A stretch of 64,000 nt of DNA. It comes from Promethearchaeota archaeon (GTDB taxonomy: Archaea; Asgardarchaeota; Thorarchaeia; Thorarchaeales; Thorarchaeaceae). The notes beneath the pieces were generated by a model that was not told where the DNA came from, made no database searches, and saw only the letters and a program-made list of their open reading frames with translations. A program made the translations under genes and the position numbers. The DNA lies in contig WJMJ01000034.1 in assembly GCA_014728035.1 (NCBI GenBank), forward strand, positions 30,541 to 94,540, in the 5' to 3' direction. Numbering within the stretch: the first letter of the stretch is position 1; each line of letters begins with the position of its first letter. This document shows, one piece after another, positions 8,371 through 16,230 of the stretch.

Positions 8371-10185
8371 ATGCGAGTATATCTAGATGCAAATTTCTTC
8401 ATATCAGGTTTTTCAGATAGACCAAAGGACGTATACGTAATCCAAGAAGCAGCTGAAATGGTTGGATGGGAACTATGGATTACAAGACAGGTTTTCCACG
8501 AACTAAGATGGTATCTTCGACGTGAAGTTGAGAATATGATTCAGATAGATGAGACCCTTAAGAAAGAGATTCAAAACTTCATGAAGCAGTTTACAAAACC
8601 AGAGAGCGCACTACCACAGTTGAATGACATGTCATTAGTTCTTGGTGCACATAGAACATCTGGGGATGCAAAAATCGTTACAAGTGATCTAAAACTATTA
8701 CGAACAATCGAAGATTTTGAAATGAATTTCGAAGGTATGGTTGGTTCCGCATTTGTTCTTCAACTTATGGAAATGATAGATGATGAAGGTCTGAAAAAGA
8801 AACTTAGAAAGATAAGAGACCGGATTTACACTGAAGAAGTAAGATATAGCATATCTCGACAAGGAGCATACGACCCTGTTGCTCGGATAAGGGTGATTGA
8901 AGAACACGCAATGAGTGTTCTACGCGATGTAAAGAGACCAGCTGAAGTTGACCAAAAATTATCAAAAGGACAACCCCTCTTTGTTCTTGACTTTCTTGAA
9001 GATATCAAAGCTGGAATACCGGATATGTTTGAAGACTTCAAAGCTGGAAAGTACGACACTCTTGCTCTGGAAATTGAAACTGTTCAGAATGAAATCGAAA
9101 GAATGCTTATTGCTTCAACTCTGACTCAGGACAAGGAAACACATGATGCTCTTGTGAATCATGCGTCAGACCTTACATTGTTCTTGTATTTCCTTGAGAT
9201 GATTTGTCATCTTTACAGAGGCACTCGTGATGGCATAGAATACGCTCTAAAAATAAGTGAAGAAGCTTTCAGACTTCTCATGTTTGCAGGAATAACTAAT
9301 GATGAACTAAAGGCATCGGTTTTCTTTGTCAGAATTGTATTGTACATCGTGAGAGAGGATTATAATGAAATTGATTACTATTATTCTCTCTATGATTCAA
9401 TGCTAGAACGAGCTGGACTTAAAGAGATGAACAGGACCTCTGAAGGCCTCTATGTCACAATGCAAATTCTGCGAGAGTTCATGGGTGGTTTTTCACTTCG
9501 CAAGACAAAGCTCAGTCATCCAGAAGTAACCATTGCCATGCTTAATGATATGGCAAAATACGCGATTCAATTTGATAATCATGAAAATGCATGGCAATTA
9601 TCAGTTAATGCCTACAAGATTGGTGTTGCATACAACAAAGAAGAAGGAGCTCTCACGTCATTTCTCATGCTCTATAAGATATCTTCTTCTGCACATGATA
9701 AATTCGAAAATGCGCTCGAAAAAATTGCTGAGCATGCATTGAAGGTGTTTGTGAAGAAAGGATGGAATACCGCAGCGATCACTCCGATTCTCAACGAATT
9801 ACAAGGTTCTCTAGTACCAGTTGAAGACTTCACTATGGACAAAGTACTCGAAATAGAGGATTTGCCAGAAGCTTTACAAGGTTGGATGGATGTGCTTATG
9901 CTAACCAAAGTTGGTGAAAAGGAGTTCCTAATTGTACGGAATGACAACATTCATGCCCGTATATGTATAGATGTAAGTAAGCACCCCGAATTGAAAATAT
10001 TGATGACGGGGCACAAAGTAGCTTTGACTCATGGGCAATTCACATTAGCAACTCCTCCAAAGGCACTTACTAACAAATATGCAGTAGTTCTATTGATTAC
10101 ACCTGCGGAAGGAGCAGAGGTGTCATTTGAAGGAGAATATGGTTTCTCATATCTCAAAGTTGCAGAACCACAAAATGAAGAATAG
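8371..10185 (+). CDS. PIN-domain protein with long helical region and C-terminal beta domain
   Basis: The first 130 residues form a PIN nuclease domain: MRVYLDANFF at the N terminus gives the first Asp, a central acidic patch follows, and SGDAKIVTSDLKLL gives the later Asp residues that bind metal. Residues about 140-480 are helical with TPR-like periodicity. The last 110 residues (from about EDLPEALQGW) look like a compact beta domain, perhaps OB- or TRAM-like. PIN domains cut RNA, but at 604 aa this is far larger than VapC toxins (about 130 aa) and no antitoxin gene lies upstream. AGGAG stands about 10 nt before the ATG. The next gene starts 8 nt after the stop. I infer an RNA-processing or RNA-surveillance role. 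Confidence 0.65.
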   Translation: MRVYLDANFFISGFSDRPKDVYVIQEAAEMVGWELWITRQVFHELRWYLRREVENMIQIDETLKKEIQNFMKQFTKPESALPQLNDMSLVLGAHRTSGDAKIVTSDLKLLRTIEDFEMNFEGMVGSAFVLQLMEMIDDEGLKKKLRKIRDRIYTEEVRYSISRQGAYDPVARIRVIEEHAMSVLRDVKRPAEVDQKLSKGQPLFVLDFLEDIKAGIPDMFEDFKAGKYDTLALEIETVQNEIERMLIASTLTQDKETHDALVNHASDLTLFLYFLEMICHLYRGTRDGIEYALKISEEAFRLLMFAGITNDELKASVFFVRIVLYIVREDYNEIDYYYSLYDSMLERAGLKEMNRTSEGLYVTMQILREFMGGFSLRKTKLSHPEVTIAMLNDMAKYAIQFDNHENAWQLSVNAYKIGVAYNKEEGALTSFLMLYKISSSAHDKFENALEKIAEHALKVFVKKGWNTAAITPILNELQGSLVPVEDFTMDKVLEIEDLPEALQGWMDVLMLTKVGEKEFLIVRNDNIHARICIDVSKHPELKILMTGHKVALTHGQFTLATPPKALTNKYAVVLLITPAEGAEVSFEGEYGFSYLKVAEPQNEE

Positions 10186-10193
10186 GGAAAAAA

Positions 10194-10649
10194 ATGAACG
10201 TGTTCGTTTGGGTAATAGTAATAGTTGGCACAATGATTCTGATGTTGTTCAACTACTATCTAAACAAAGCACCAGGAGCAGATCCTGACGATTACGTAGT
10301 AGGACCGCCAGAATTAGGCATAACCTGCGATTGTTTCCTGAATGTCCTCATCTTAGGAGGAATTGCAGTTATTGCAATATCAACAAATTCCGCATTATTT
10401 GATAGCAGATTAGAGCTCTATACAGTAGGAATTGTCGCATTCTTTGCGATTACTATCGCCGGATATTTTGGGAGAAGAGAACGACATCGCGAATGGAGAG
10501 AGTTGCGTAAAACATTCCAAAGAGTTATCCCAGAATCATCTACGAGGTCTTTTGGTAGGCCTTCATTCGAAATATTTTATGATGAGGATTATTTCGATGA
10601 ATATGAAGAGAATGATGATGACGAAGAAGATTGGAGATATGATCCTTAG
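10194..10649 (+). CDS. Small membrane protein with acidic cytoplasmic tail
   Basis: The 151-aa product has three predicted membrane helices: residues about 3-22, 48-66 and 78-92. A basic stretch (RRERHREWRELRKTF) follows, then a strongly acidic C-terminal tail rich in D, E and Y. I recognise no family. It begins 8 nt after the stop of the PIN-domain gene, with GGGAAAAAA between, so the two are almost certainly co-transcribed and may work together at the membrane. The stop is 1 nt from the stop of the convergent cupin gene. Confidence 0.65.
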   Translation: MNVFVWVIVIVGTMILMLFNYYLNKAPGADPDDYVVGPPELGITCDCFLNVLILGGIAVIAISTNSALFDSRLELYTVGIVAFFAITIAGYFGRRERHREWRELRKTFQRVIPESSTRSFGRPSFEIFYDEDYFDEYEENDDDEEDWRYDP

Positions 10650-10650
10650 A

Positions 10651-11007
10651 TTATATCACCTGTACTTTGTCATCTTTTAGATTGGGAATCTTAATAGCTA
10701 TGATTGTTACTTGTTCATCGTATGTCAAAAAGTAATGAGATTCAGATGGATCGACAATGACGATATCACCTTTTTCTAATTCAAATACTTGAGACCCAAC
10801 ACCAATTTTAGTTCGATTCAAAGTGACAAAAATCTCTTGCAATTCCGTATGTGCATGAGGAACAGTTCTAGTCTTAGAGGGTATTTGAACAAGAATGAAT
10901 CCTGCAGAATCTACGTTTTTCTGAAGAGTAATGTCAGCAACATATTCAGCAATATAACCGGCTTTCCCTTTAGTTGGTGCATGAGCACGTCGAAAGATAC
11001 GAACCAT
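10651..11007 (-). CDS. Small cupin-domain protein
   Basis: This is a single-domain cupin of 118 aa. Motif 1 is seen as PHAHTELQEIFVTL (His, His, Glu metal ligands) and motif 2 as GDIVIVDPSESHYF (the fourth His). Small cupins bind a metal and act as sugar isomerases, dioxygenases or ligand sensors; the substrate here is unknown. I chose the ATG at 11007, giving MVRIFRRAHAP, because the earlier in-frame start at 11088 adds a low-complexity segment that does not look like the family. No strong Shine-Dalgarno box precedes either start. The gene ends 1 nt from the convergent small membrane protein gene. Confidence 0.75.
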   Translation of the reverse strand: MVRIFRRAHAPTKGKAGYIAEYVADITLQKNVDSAGFILVQIPSKTRTVPHAHTELQEIFVTLNRTKIGVGSQVFELEKGDIVIVDPSESHYFLTYDEQVTIIAIKIPNLKDDKVQVI

Positions 11008-11105
11008 ACTAATCAGTGTAACATATTCTCTCTGGTAAAAAAGATGTAGGAAAGGTGGAGGGGAACGACTGGTTTGCCGTTCACCCAATATGCGACCAAT
11101 TCGAT

Positions 11106-11300
11106 TCAGGTCTTTTCTTCCCTTTCCGAGTCATCCTCGACTTCGGGAATCTCGTCTGGAAAATCGTCAAGGTCAGCCGCTTTTCGTGATTCATCACCAC
11201 GAAGCAAATGTTTATTGAATTTCGGCTTCATTATTTCCTTTGTCTCCATGAGGACAACTGACTCAATGTAGAGAATAGCAGTCATTAATGTGAGGAACAC
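11106..11300 (-). CDS. Possible tiny single-TM protein with acidic tail
   Basis: A 64-codon frame begins with GTG at 11300 and encodes a hydrophobic helix (FLTLMTAILYIESVVLM), a basic segment (KPKFNKHLLRGDESRK) and an acidic end (DDFPDEIPEVEDDSEREEK). This order (helix, positive residues, acidic tail) is typical of a real small membrane protein with its tail in the cytoplasm. An ATG at 11249 would give a shorter, soluble version. No clear ribosome-binding site is seen. The frame is open for a further 10 codons upstream (no ATG). It lies upstream of and on the same strand as the cupin gene, 98 nt apart. Confidence 0.4.
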   Translation of the reverse strand: MFLTLMTAILYIESVVLMETKEIMKPKFNKHLLRGDESRKAADLDDFPDEIPEVEDDSEREEKT

Positions 11301-11306
11301 CCAGAC

Positions 11307-11324
11307 AATACTAGGATTAGTATT
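11307..11324. promoter_or_regulatory. Perfect inverted repeat in a 283-nt divergent intergenic region
   Basis: AATACTA (11307-11313) and TAGTATT (11318-11324) form a perfect 7+4+7 inverted repeat just upstream of the tiny membrane protein. A second stem, AATCTC 11337-11342 with GAGATT 11351-11356, follows. The gap 11301-11583 separates divergent genes, so it must hold promoters for both directions; the repeat is a candidate operator. I see no other gene in the gap. Confidence 0.35.
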
Positions 11325-11583
11325 CCAGTATTAGCTAATCTCTGAAACTGGAGATTCTCTATCAGATTCAATGAAACATGGTAAACAGTGATACCTGAGA
11401 AACTCCTTATTGAGCAGAGATGTCAAATCTCCAACTCTATATTATACTCGAATACTATAAACACCTACAAGACTAGAAAAAGGTAATATTGAAACTAGTA
11501 ATAATTATCAAGACGTAACCTCCTCTGAAAGAAAGACATTAGTCTGAAGCTAGGAGTTATTAATTCAAAATTACAAGGGTATA

Positions 11584-12702
11584 ATGATGTCTTCCACTGA
11601 AACACAACCTGAATTACGTCAAATCTATAAAACGGTAATTCTGGGGCGTGATACAACTCTGCAATCGGGGTTCTTATCTGAAGCCTCAGGTGAGCAGATT
11701 TCATACCAATTGTATCATTTTTTACGCGTGGGCATAGGTGTTTGTAGAGTTCATCATGACTCAGGTCACACCATCTTTCAGATGTGGTCACTTCCTGATG
11801 GAGACAAACTGAATGAAATAACCAAGAGTTTTCTTAATGGTCATTCTGCAGCAGTTATTGTTGTAAGACCAAGCGACATCGATTACGTTCAAGATTTAGT
11901 TTCACTCGGTATCGAAACACGTAAAGTCACAGCAGTTGTGGTTGTGGGGTCGATTCAAAATGCAGAAATAATCGCATCGGAATTATTCGGACATCACAAA
12001 CACACCTTAAATGTTGAATCAGCTAGATCGGTTAATGAGGTTATGAAAACTGTGTCAGACATGCTGCTTAGAAAGCAGTCGCAGTCGCACATTTTGAAGG
12101 TTCTCTCGGTGGATCCATCAGCGTGCATGCCTTTTGAACCAACTCTTCATAGTTCTCAAACACCCTTGAATACAAGTCAAGAAATCAAACAAATAATAGA
12201 ATTTTGTGATTCCTTTGCTACTAAGACAGCAGAAAAAGAATGCATCATCGATATCGATGAAGGGCTTGCATCTATCGACCTAACTACTGGTGCTGTAAGG
12301 TTTAAGCCTGAGTTATGCAAATTCTGTGAGAGAGATTGTCCTCGTTCGATACACATCTGTATTGTTGGAATCGACTCGGGTTGGTCTTCAGAAGGATTGG
12401 GAACCAGAGCCCTATTAACAATGGCAAAAATCTATGCATTAGCTAATCGGGAATTGCCTGCACATGTCGAAAAGCAACTTCATTTTGCATCACGATGTAA
12501 AAATTTCAGTTTAAAAAGAGAATTAGAAAATGACGAGTATACAGCAGCTGTGTTGTCTGATTTGGGATATGAACCAGTTACATCAAAAACAGACCTACTA
12601 GAAGCTGCTATGAAACGAGTTCGAGAAGGACGAATGTCAGCATCTTTATACTCATTTTTGCGAGGTACTCTACAACGAATCCGTGAAACTAGTGATTCGT
12701 AG
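11584..12702 (+). CDS. Degenerate Ras/Rab-like (pseudo-GTPase) domain protein with Cys4 cluster
   Basis: Residues about 13-165 follow the layout of a small Ras-superfamily GTPase. A strand and loop at KTVILGRDTTLQS sit where the P-loop should be. FQMWSLPDGDKLNEITKSFL is where Rab proteins have the WDTAGQE segment and switch II. A hydrophobic strand AAVIVVRP follows, and NVESARSVNEV is where the G5 SAK loop occurs. The P-loop GxxxxGK[ST] and the NKxD motif are both absent, so nucleotide binding is doubtful. Residues about 195-372 form a second domain with cysteines at 245, 248, 252 and 259 (CKFCERDC...C), a likely zinc or Fe-S site. It heads a three-gene run with the LOG-like and phosphatase genes (gaps 14 and 17 nt). 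The Ras relationship is my reading of the pattern, not a database hit. Confidence 0.6.
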   Translation: MMSSTETQPELRQIYKTVILGRDTTLQSGFLSEASGEQISYQLYHFLRVGIGVCRVHHDSGHTIFQMWSLPDGDKLNEITKSFLNGHSAAVIVVRPSDIDYVQDLVSLGIETRKVTAVVVVGSIQNAEIIASELFGHHKHTLNVESARSVNEVMKTVSDMLLRKQSQSHILKVLSVDPSACMPFEPTLHSSQTPLNTSQEIKQIIEFCDSFATKTAEKECIIDIDEGLASIDLTTGAVRFKPELCKFCERDCPRSIHICIVGIDSGWSSEGLGTRALLTMAKIYALANRELPAHVEKQLHFASRCKNFSLKRELENDEYTAAVLSDLGYEPVTSKTDLLEAAMKRVREGRMSASLYSFLRGTLQRIRETSDS

Positions 12703-12716
12703 TTCTGGCGAGTGAC

Positions 12717-13220
12717 ATGACCAAACGCACAATATCAGTTATAGGTGGTTCTGAAGTAGACTCTGAAACTATCAAGATTGCATACGAAGTCGGAGCTGAG
12801 ATAGCAAGAAGAGATATCGTTCTCATTTGTGGTGGAATGGGAGGAGTTATGGAATCTGCTTGTAAAGGAGCAAAAGAAATGGGAGGCACAACAGTGGGCA
12901 TCCTGCCGACAGACACAAGAGAACATGGAAATCAGTATTTAGATATCGCAATACCTACTGGACTAGGGTATACAAGAAACTTCATTGTTGCTAAAGCAGC
13001 GGACGGAGTAATAGCTATTAACGGATCAGCGGGAACTCTTAGTGAAATGGCAATAGCTTGGTTTTCCGATATACCGATAGTAGCACTTACAATTTCCGGA
13101 GGATGGGCAGAAAAACTAGCGGGTAAAAAGATTGACCATAGAAGAGAAGATATCATATTTCCTGCAAATACTGCACATGAAGCTGTTCAAGCTATTTTTA
13201 CAGCAAATAAATGGGACTAA
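12717..13220 (+). CDS. LOG / TIGR00725-type nucleotide-binding protein
   Basis: This 167-aa Rossmann-like protein belongs to the SLOG superfamily. It has the N-terminal ISVIGGSEVD strand-loop, ICGGMGGVMESACKGA and a second loop NGSAGTLSEMAIAW. Relatives hydrolyse nucleoside monophosphates (LOG phosphoribohydrolases) or bind nucleotide ligands. The classical LOG motif PGGxGTxxE is here NGSAGTLSE, which keeps G-T and E but changes the first part, as in TIGR00725 members. The start ATG is 14 nt after the pseudo-GTPase stop. The leader TGGCGAGTG-2 nt-ATGACCAA closely matches that of tyrS. It probably works in the same operon as the phosphatase that follows. Confidence 0.75.
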   Translation: MTKRTISVIGGSEVDSETIKIAYEVGAEIARRDIVLICGGMGGVMESACKGAKEMGGTTVGILPTDTREHGNQYLDIAIPTGLGYTRNFIVAKAADGVIAINGSAGTLSEMAIAWFSDIPIVALTISGGWAEKLAGKKIDHRREDIIFPANTAHEAVQAIFTANKWD

Positions 13221-13237
13221 GACTAATGGTGTTTTGA

Positions 13238-14074
13238 ATGGAACTGACGAGGCGAATTATTGATGGAGAAGAGAGGCCTTCAATAGACGACGTGAAAAAA
13301 ATACTTGAAAATGTCCATGAATTATACAGCGAGAAGCCAAACGTAGTAAGCACTCCAAACACCTCAATATATTATATCGGCGACCTTCACGGTGAATACC
13401 AATCAGCCAAGACAGTTGCAGAAAAAATCCAACACAGCAAAGCCCATTTTGTATTTCTCGGAGATTATGCTGACCGAGGCCCTGCACAGGTGGAAACTGT
13501 AATTCTACTTCTAGCTTTAGCGATAGAATATCCAAAACGAGTGACTCTTCTGAGAGGGAATCATGAATCTGAAGAGATTGCAAAAAGTTATGGTTTCTAT
13601 ATGGATATTTCTAGAAAATATCGGGATTCTTTATTCTATAACTTCATCAAAACATATTCAGTCCTACCTCTTGCTGGTCTAAGTAGGAATGGAATCTTTT
13701 GTTGTCATGGAGGTATCCCAGAAGGAGTAAAATCTATAGATCAGATACAGACGATTGATAGATTCGACCCGAATTTCCCAGATGATATTGCATTTCAGAT
13801 TGTATGGAACGACCCTGTAGACGCATCCGTGCGCTTTCGTAGAAACATGAGGTCATCAAGAGCTCGAGAATTTGGTGAGAAAGCATTTCAAGATTTTTGT
13901 GAAGAAATTGGTGTTAATTTATTCTTTCGTGCTCATGAAGCATATAAAGAAGGATACAAGACATTCTTCGATAATAAGTTGGTAAGCATTTTCAGTACAT
14001 CATATCGAGATAAAATATCTCCAAAAGTAGCTTTTGTCGATACAAAAATAGAATACGAGATAGAGAGCTTGTAA
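13238..14074 (+). CDS. PPP-family serine/threonine protein phosphatase (PP1/PP2A-like)
   Basis: All core metal-site motifs of the PPP family are present: GDLHG (48-52), GDYADRG (75-81), RGNHE (106-110), HGG (157-159), and a later His in FFRAHEAY. The segment VSIFSTSYR corresponds to the conserved FSAPNYC-like strand. These enzymes use two metals (Fe/Zn or Mn) to remove phosphate from Ser/Thr in proteins. The 278-aa length matches the bare catalytic core of PP1/PP2A, with no regulatory tail and no signal peptide. It is the third gene of the run starting at 11584, 17 nt after the LOG-like gene. PPP phosphatases close to the eukaryotic type are uncommon outside Asgard and a few other archaea. 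No protein kinase of the Hanks type lies in this window. Confidence 0.9.
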   Translation: MELTRRIIDGEERPSIDDVKKILENVHELYSEKPNVVSTPNTSIYYIGDLHGEYQSAKTVAEKIQHSKAHFVFLGDYADRGPAQVETVILLLALAIEYPKRVTLLRGNHESEEIAKSYGFYMDISRKYRDSLFYNFIKTYSVLPLAGLSRNGIFCCHGGIPEGVKSIDQIQTIDRFDPNFPDDIAFQIVWNDPVDASVRFRRNMRSSRAREFGEKAFQDFCEEIGVNLFFRAHEAYKEGYKTFFDNKLVSIFSTSYRDKISPKVAFVDTKIEYEIESL

Positions 14075-14175
14075 TAATTACTTGTACATAATTTGCTCTT
14101 GAGTCAAATACTTAAGAGGGACAAATAACGCAAACACGACTGTAAACTTCATAAGCTACGAAGTCTGCTAACGAG

Positions 14176-15264
14176 ATGATTGAAATGCCCAAAGTTGCCG
14201 TTGTGAAGACAAGTCCAAAAACCATTAATGAAGACATTGCGCGTCTTCTAGACTTGGCGGAGTATGAAAAACACGTTGACAAGGATGTCGCTACTTCAAT
14301 AAAGCTGAATCTTTCTTGGAGTAAATTTTATCCTGCATGTTCTACAAACCCCTATATTCTAGATGGATTATTGAAAAAGATGATAGCAGATGGATTCGAC
14401 CCCAGGTCAATCCAGGCTGTTGAAAACGAAACGGTAGTCACCAATATTTGGGCAGGAGTAAAGGGAAACAATTGGTGGCCAGTTATGCGCAAACACAAGA
14501 TTAGCTTCCTTCCACTGATAAATGCCACTTATGTTCCTGTTGAATTACCTCAAGAAACACTTGTACTTGAAAAAATATTTGGCGAAGTCATAGCTCCAGA
14601 AGAAATTTTCAATACAAATATCATTCACTTGCCGACTGTCAAGACCCATGGACATACTCAAATGACTGGAGCGTTAAAAGATTCTTTTGGCCTCTATCTA
14701 ACCAAGAATAGACACCTTGCGCATCTAAAAATTCACGAAGTGCTCGTTGACCTGTTATTATTACAGCAAACAATATCTCATTCGGAATTTGTTCTGACCG
14801 ATGGAACAGTGATGGGTGATGGCGCAGGCCCAAGAACAATGATACCAAAGATTGGCAATATTCTCATCGCAACCAACGACATGGTTGCTGCAGACACGAT
14901 TCAAAGTAGACTCATGGGTATTCCTTTGAATTTGGTCAAGAAAATACAAATCGCACACGAACTTGGTCTTGGTGTTGCTGACCCTGAAGAAATAGAAATA
15001 GTGGGTGATTTTGAATCATATCAAGATCTACCCAATTTCCATATGCAGACGAGTAAAAGCCCTGTTATCACTTGGAATAGAGGATTCCTCAAATTCCCAG
15101 GAATGGAAACTCTTCTTTTCAGGTCACCTCTTATGTGGTTGCCTACTCAACTATCCGGCCTATATCACGACGGTATCTGGTTACCACTTAAAGGAAAGAA
15201 ATGGGTCAACTGGTTCCTCGAAGAAACTGAATGGGGCGAACTCTGGAAAAGCTACTCAGAATGA
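14176..15264 (+). CDS. DUF362 domain protein
   Basis: The 362-aa protein has the DUF362 pattern: KLNLSW near the N terminus, HLPTVKTHGHTQMTGALKDSFG in the centre, LTDGTVMGDGAGPR, and a C-terminal IATNDMVAADTIQSRLMGI. DUF362 proteins are often linked to Fe-S ferredoxin domains, but no Cys-rich ferredoxin segment is present here. The biochemical role of the family is not established. It starts a coupled cluster: the prenyltransferase begins 10 nt after its stop, and the PHP and UPF0104 genes follow without gaps, which suggests a role in the lipid or glycan pathway encoded there. ATG at 14185 is an alternative start. Confidence 0.8.
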   Translation: MIEMPKVAVVKTSPKTINEDIARLLDLAEYEKHVDKDVATSIKLNLSWSKFYPACSTNPYILDGLLKKMIADGFDPRSIQAVENETVVTNIWAGVKGNNWWPVMRKHKISFLPLINATYVPVELPQETLVLEKIFGEVIAPEEIFNTNIIHLPTVKTHGHTQMTGALKDSFGLYLTKNRHLAHLKIHEVLVDLLLLQQTISHSEFVLTDGTVMGDGAGPRTMIPKIGNILIATNDMVAADTIQSRLMGIPLNLVKKIQIAHELGLGVADPEEIEIVGDFESYQDLPNFHMQTSKSPVITWNRGFLKFPGMETLLFRSPLMWLPTQLSGLYHDGIWLPLKGKKWVNWFLEETEWGELWKSYSE

Positions 15265-15274
15265 AGGTGAAGAA

Positions 15275-16228
15275 ATGGGATTAAAAGCATACGTGAAATT
15301 AATGCGTCCGCATCAGTGGTACAAAAATCTACTAGTATTTATTGCCTTGATATTTGCAGGAGTTAGAGCAGACCAACCGAATCGCATGTTTGACTATTTG
15401 AATATTGAGAGCCTAACCCCACTCATATTAGGTTTCTTAGCTTTCTGTGCAATCTCAAGCTTTGGATATATAATCAATGATATTGCCGATAGAAAAGAAG
15501 ATGCGGTGCATCCTGAAAAGAGGAATAGACCCATTCCCTCAGGAGAGGCGAAATTTTCCATAGCTATCATTTTAGCGATGGTACTGTTTGCTAGCGGGCT
15601 TGTTACTTCATATATACTGCATCCATTATTCTTCTTGATGGTAGTTCTCTATATCATAAATTCTCAGTTCTATAATTTCTATTTGAGAAATTGGGCAATT
15701 GTGGATGTAGCATCTATCGCTTTTGGCTTCATCCTTCGTGCAGTATCTGGCACATTCCTATTACACGTACCATTCACTTCTTGGTTAATTGTTGGAATCT
15801 TCTTCTTCGCATTAGTACTGGGATTTGGTAAACGCTACAATGAATTACAATTGCTGGGAGATGATGCTGCAGATCATAAATTCGTGTTCACTCAGTACAA
15901 CAGAGAAATATTGCAACAGGCAATTGGTGCATCTTCTACATGGGTTGTGATGTTCTATGCCCTCTACACATATCAGAATTTCATGGACATCATGGCTGAT
16001 TTTCCTGTTATGCTTACTGTGCCCATAGCTGCCGGACTAATGCTAAGATATGTCTATCTTATCTATAGTGGAAGTCCAGTTGGAAGAAAACCACATCTTG
16101 CATTCAAGGATAAAGGTATCATAGTTGGTACTATCCTTTTTGCTTTCGTATTCTTCTTGACTCTGTATTATTGGGTACCTCTAAGGGATTTCATTCTCTC
16201 TCTATTTCCAAATATTGAATGGTGGTAG
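15275..16228 (+). CDS. UbiA-family prenyltransferase, decaprenyl-phosphate phosphoribosyltransferase-like
   Basis: The 317-aa integral membrane protein has about 9 helices. The N-terminal motif is MRPHQWYKNLLVF. The first Asp-rich site is INDIADRKEDAVHPEKRNRPIPSG, split here by the family pattern NDxxDxxxDxxHPxKxxRP. This resembles DPPR synthase, which moves phosphoribose from PRPP to polyprenyl phosphate, more than archaeal geranylgeranyl or menaquinone UbiA enzymes. The second site is near YNELQLLGDDAADHK. GGTGAAGAA precedes the ATG at 15275. The same frame is open further upstream (to 15005) but that part overlaps the DUF362 gene and is not coding. Adjacent PHP and flippase-like genes support a lipid-linked sugar pathway. 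The exact acceptor and donor are inferred. Confidence 0.8.
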   Translation: MGLKAYVKLMRPHQWYKNLLVFIALIFAGVRADQPNRMFDYLNIESLTPLILGFLAFCAISSFGYIINDIADRKEDAVHPEKRNRPIPSGEAKFSIAIILAMVLFASGLVTSYILHPLFFLMVVLYIINSQFYNFYLRNWAIVDVASIAFGFILRAVSGTFLLHVPFTSWLIVGIFFFALVLGFGKRYNELQLLGDDAADHKFVFTQYNREILQQAIGASSTWVVMFYALYTYQNFMDIMADFPVMLTVPIAAGLMLRYVYLIYSGSPVGRKPHLAFKDKGIIVGTILFAFVFFLTLYYWVPLRDFILSLFPNIEWW

Positions 16229-16230
16229 AA

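Noticed and set aside
15005..15274. N-terminal extension of the UbiA protein
   Set aside because: It overlaps the coding end of the DUF362 gene in another frame; the family motif MRPHQWYKN starts about 10 residues after ATG 15275.
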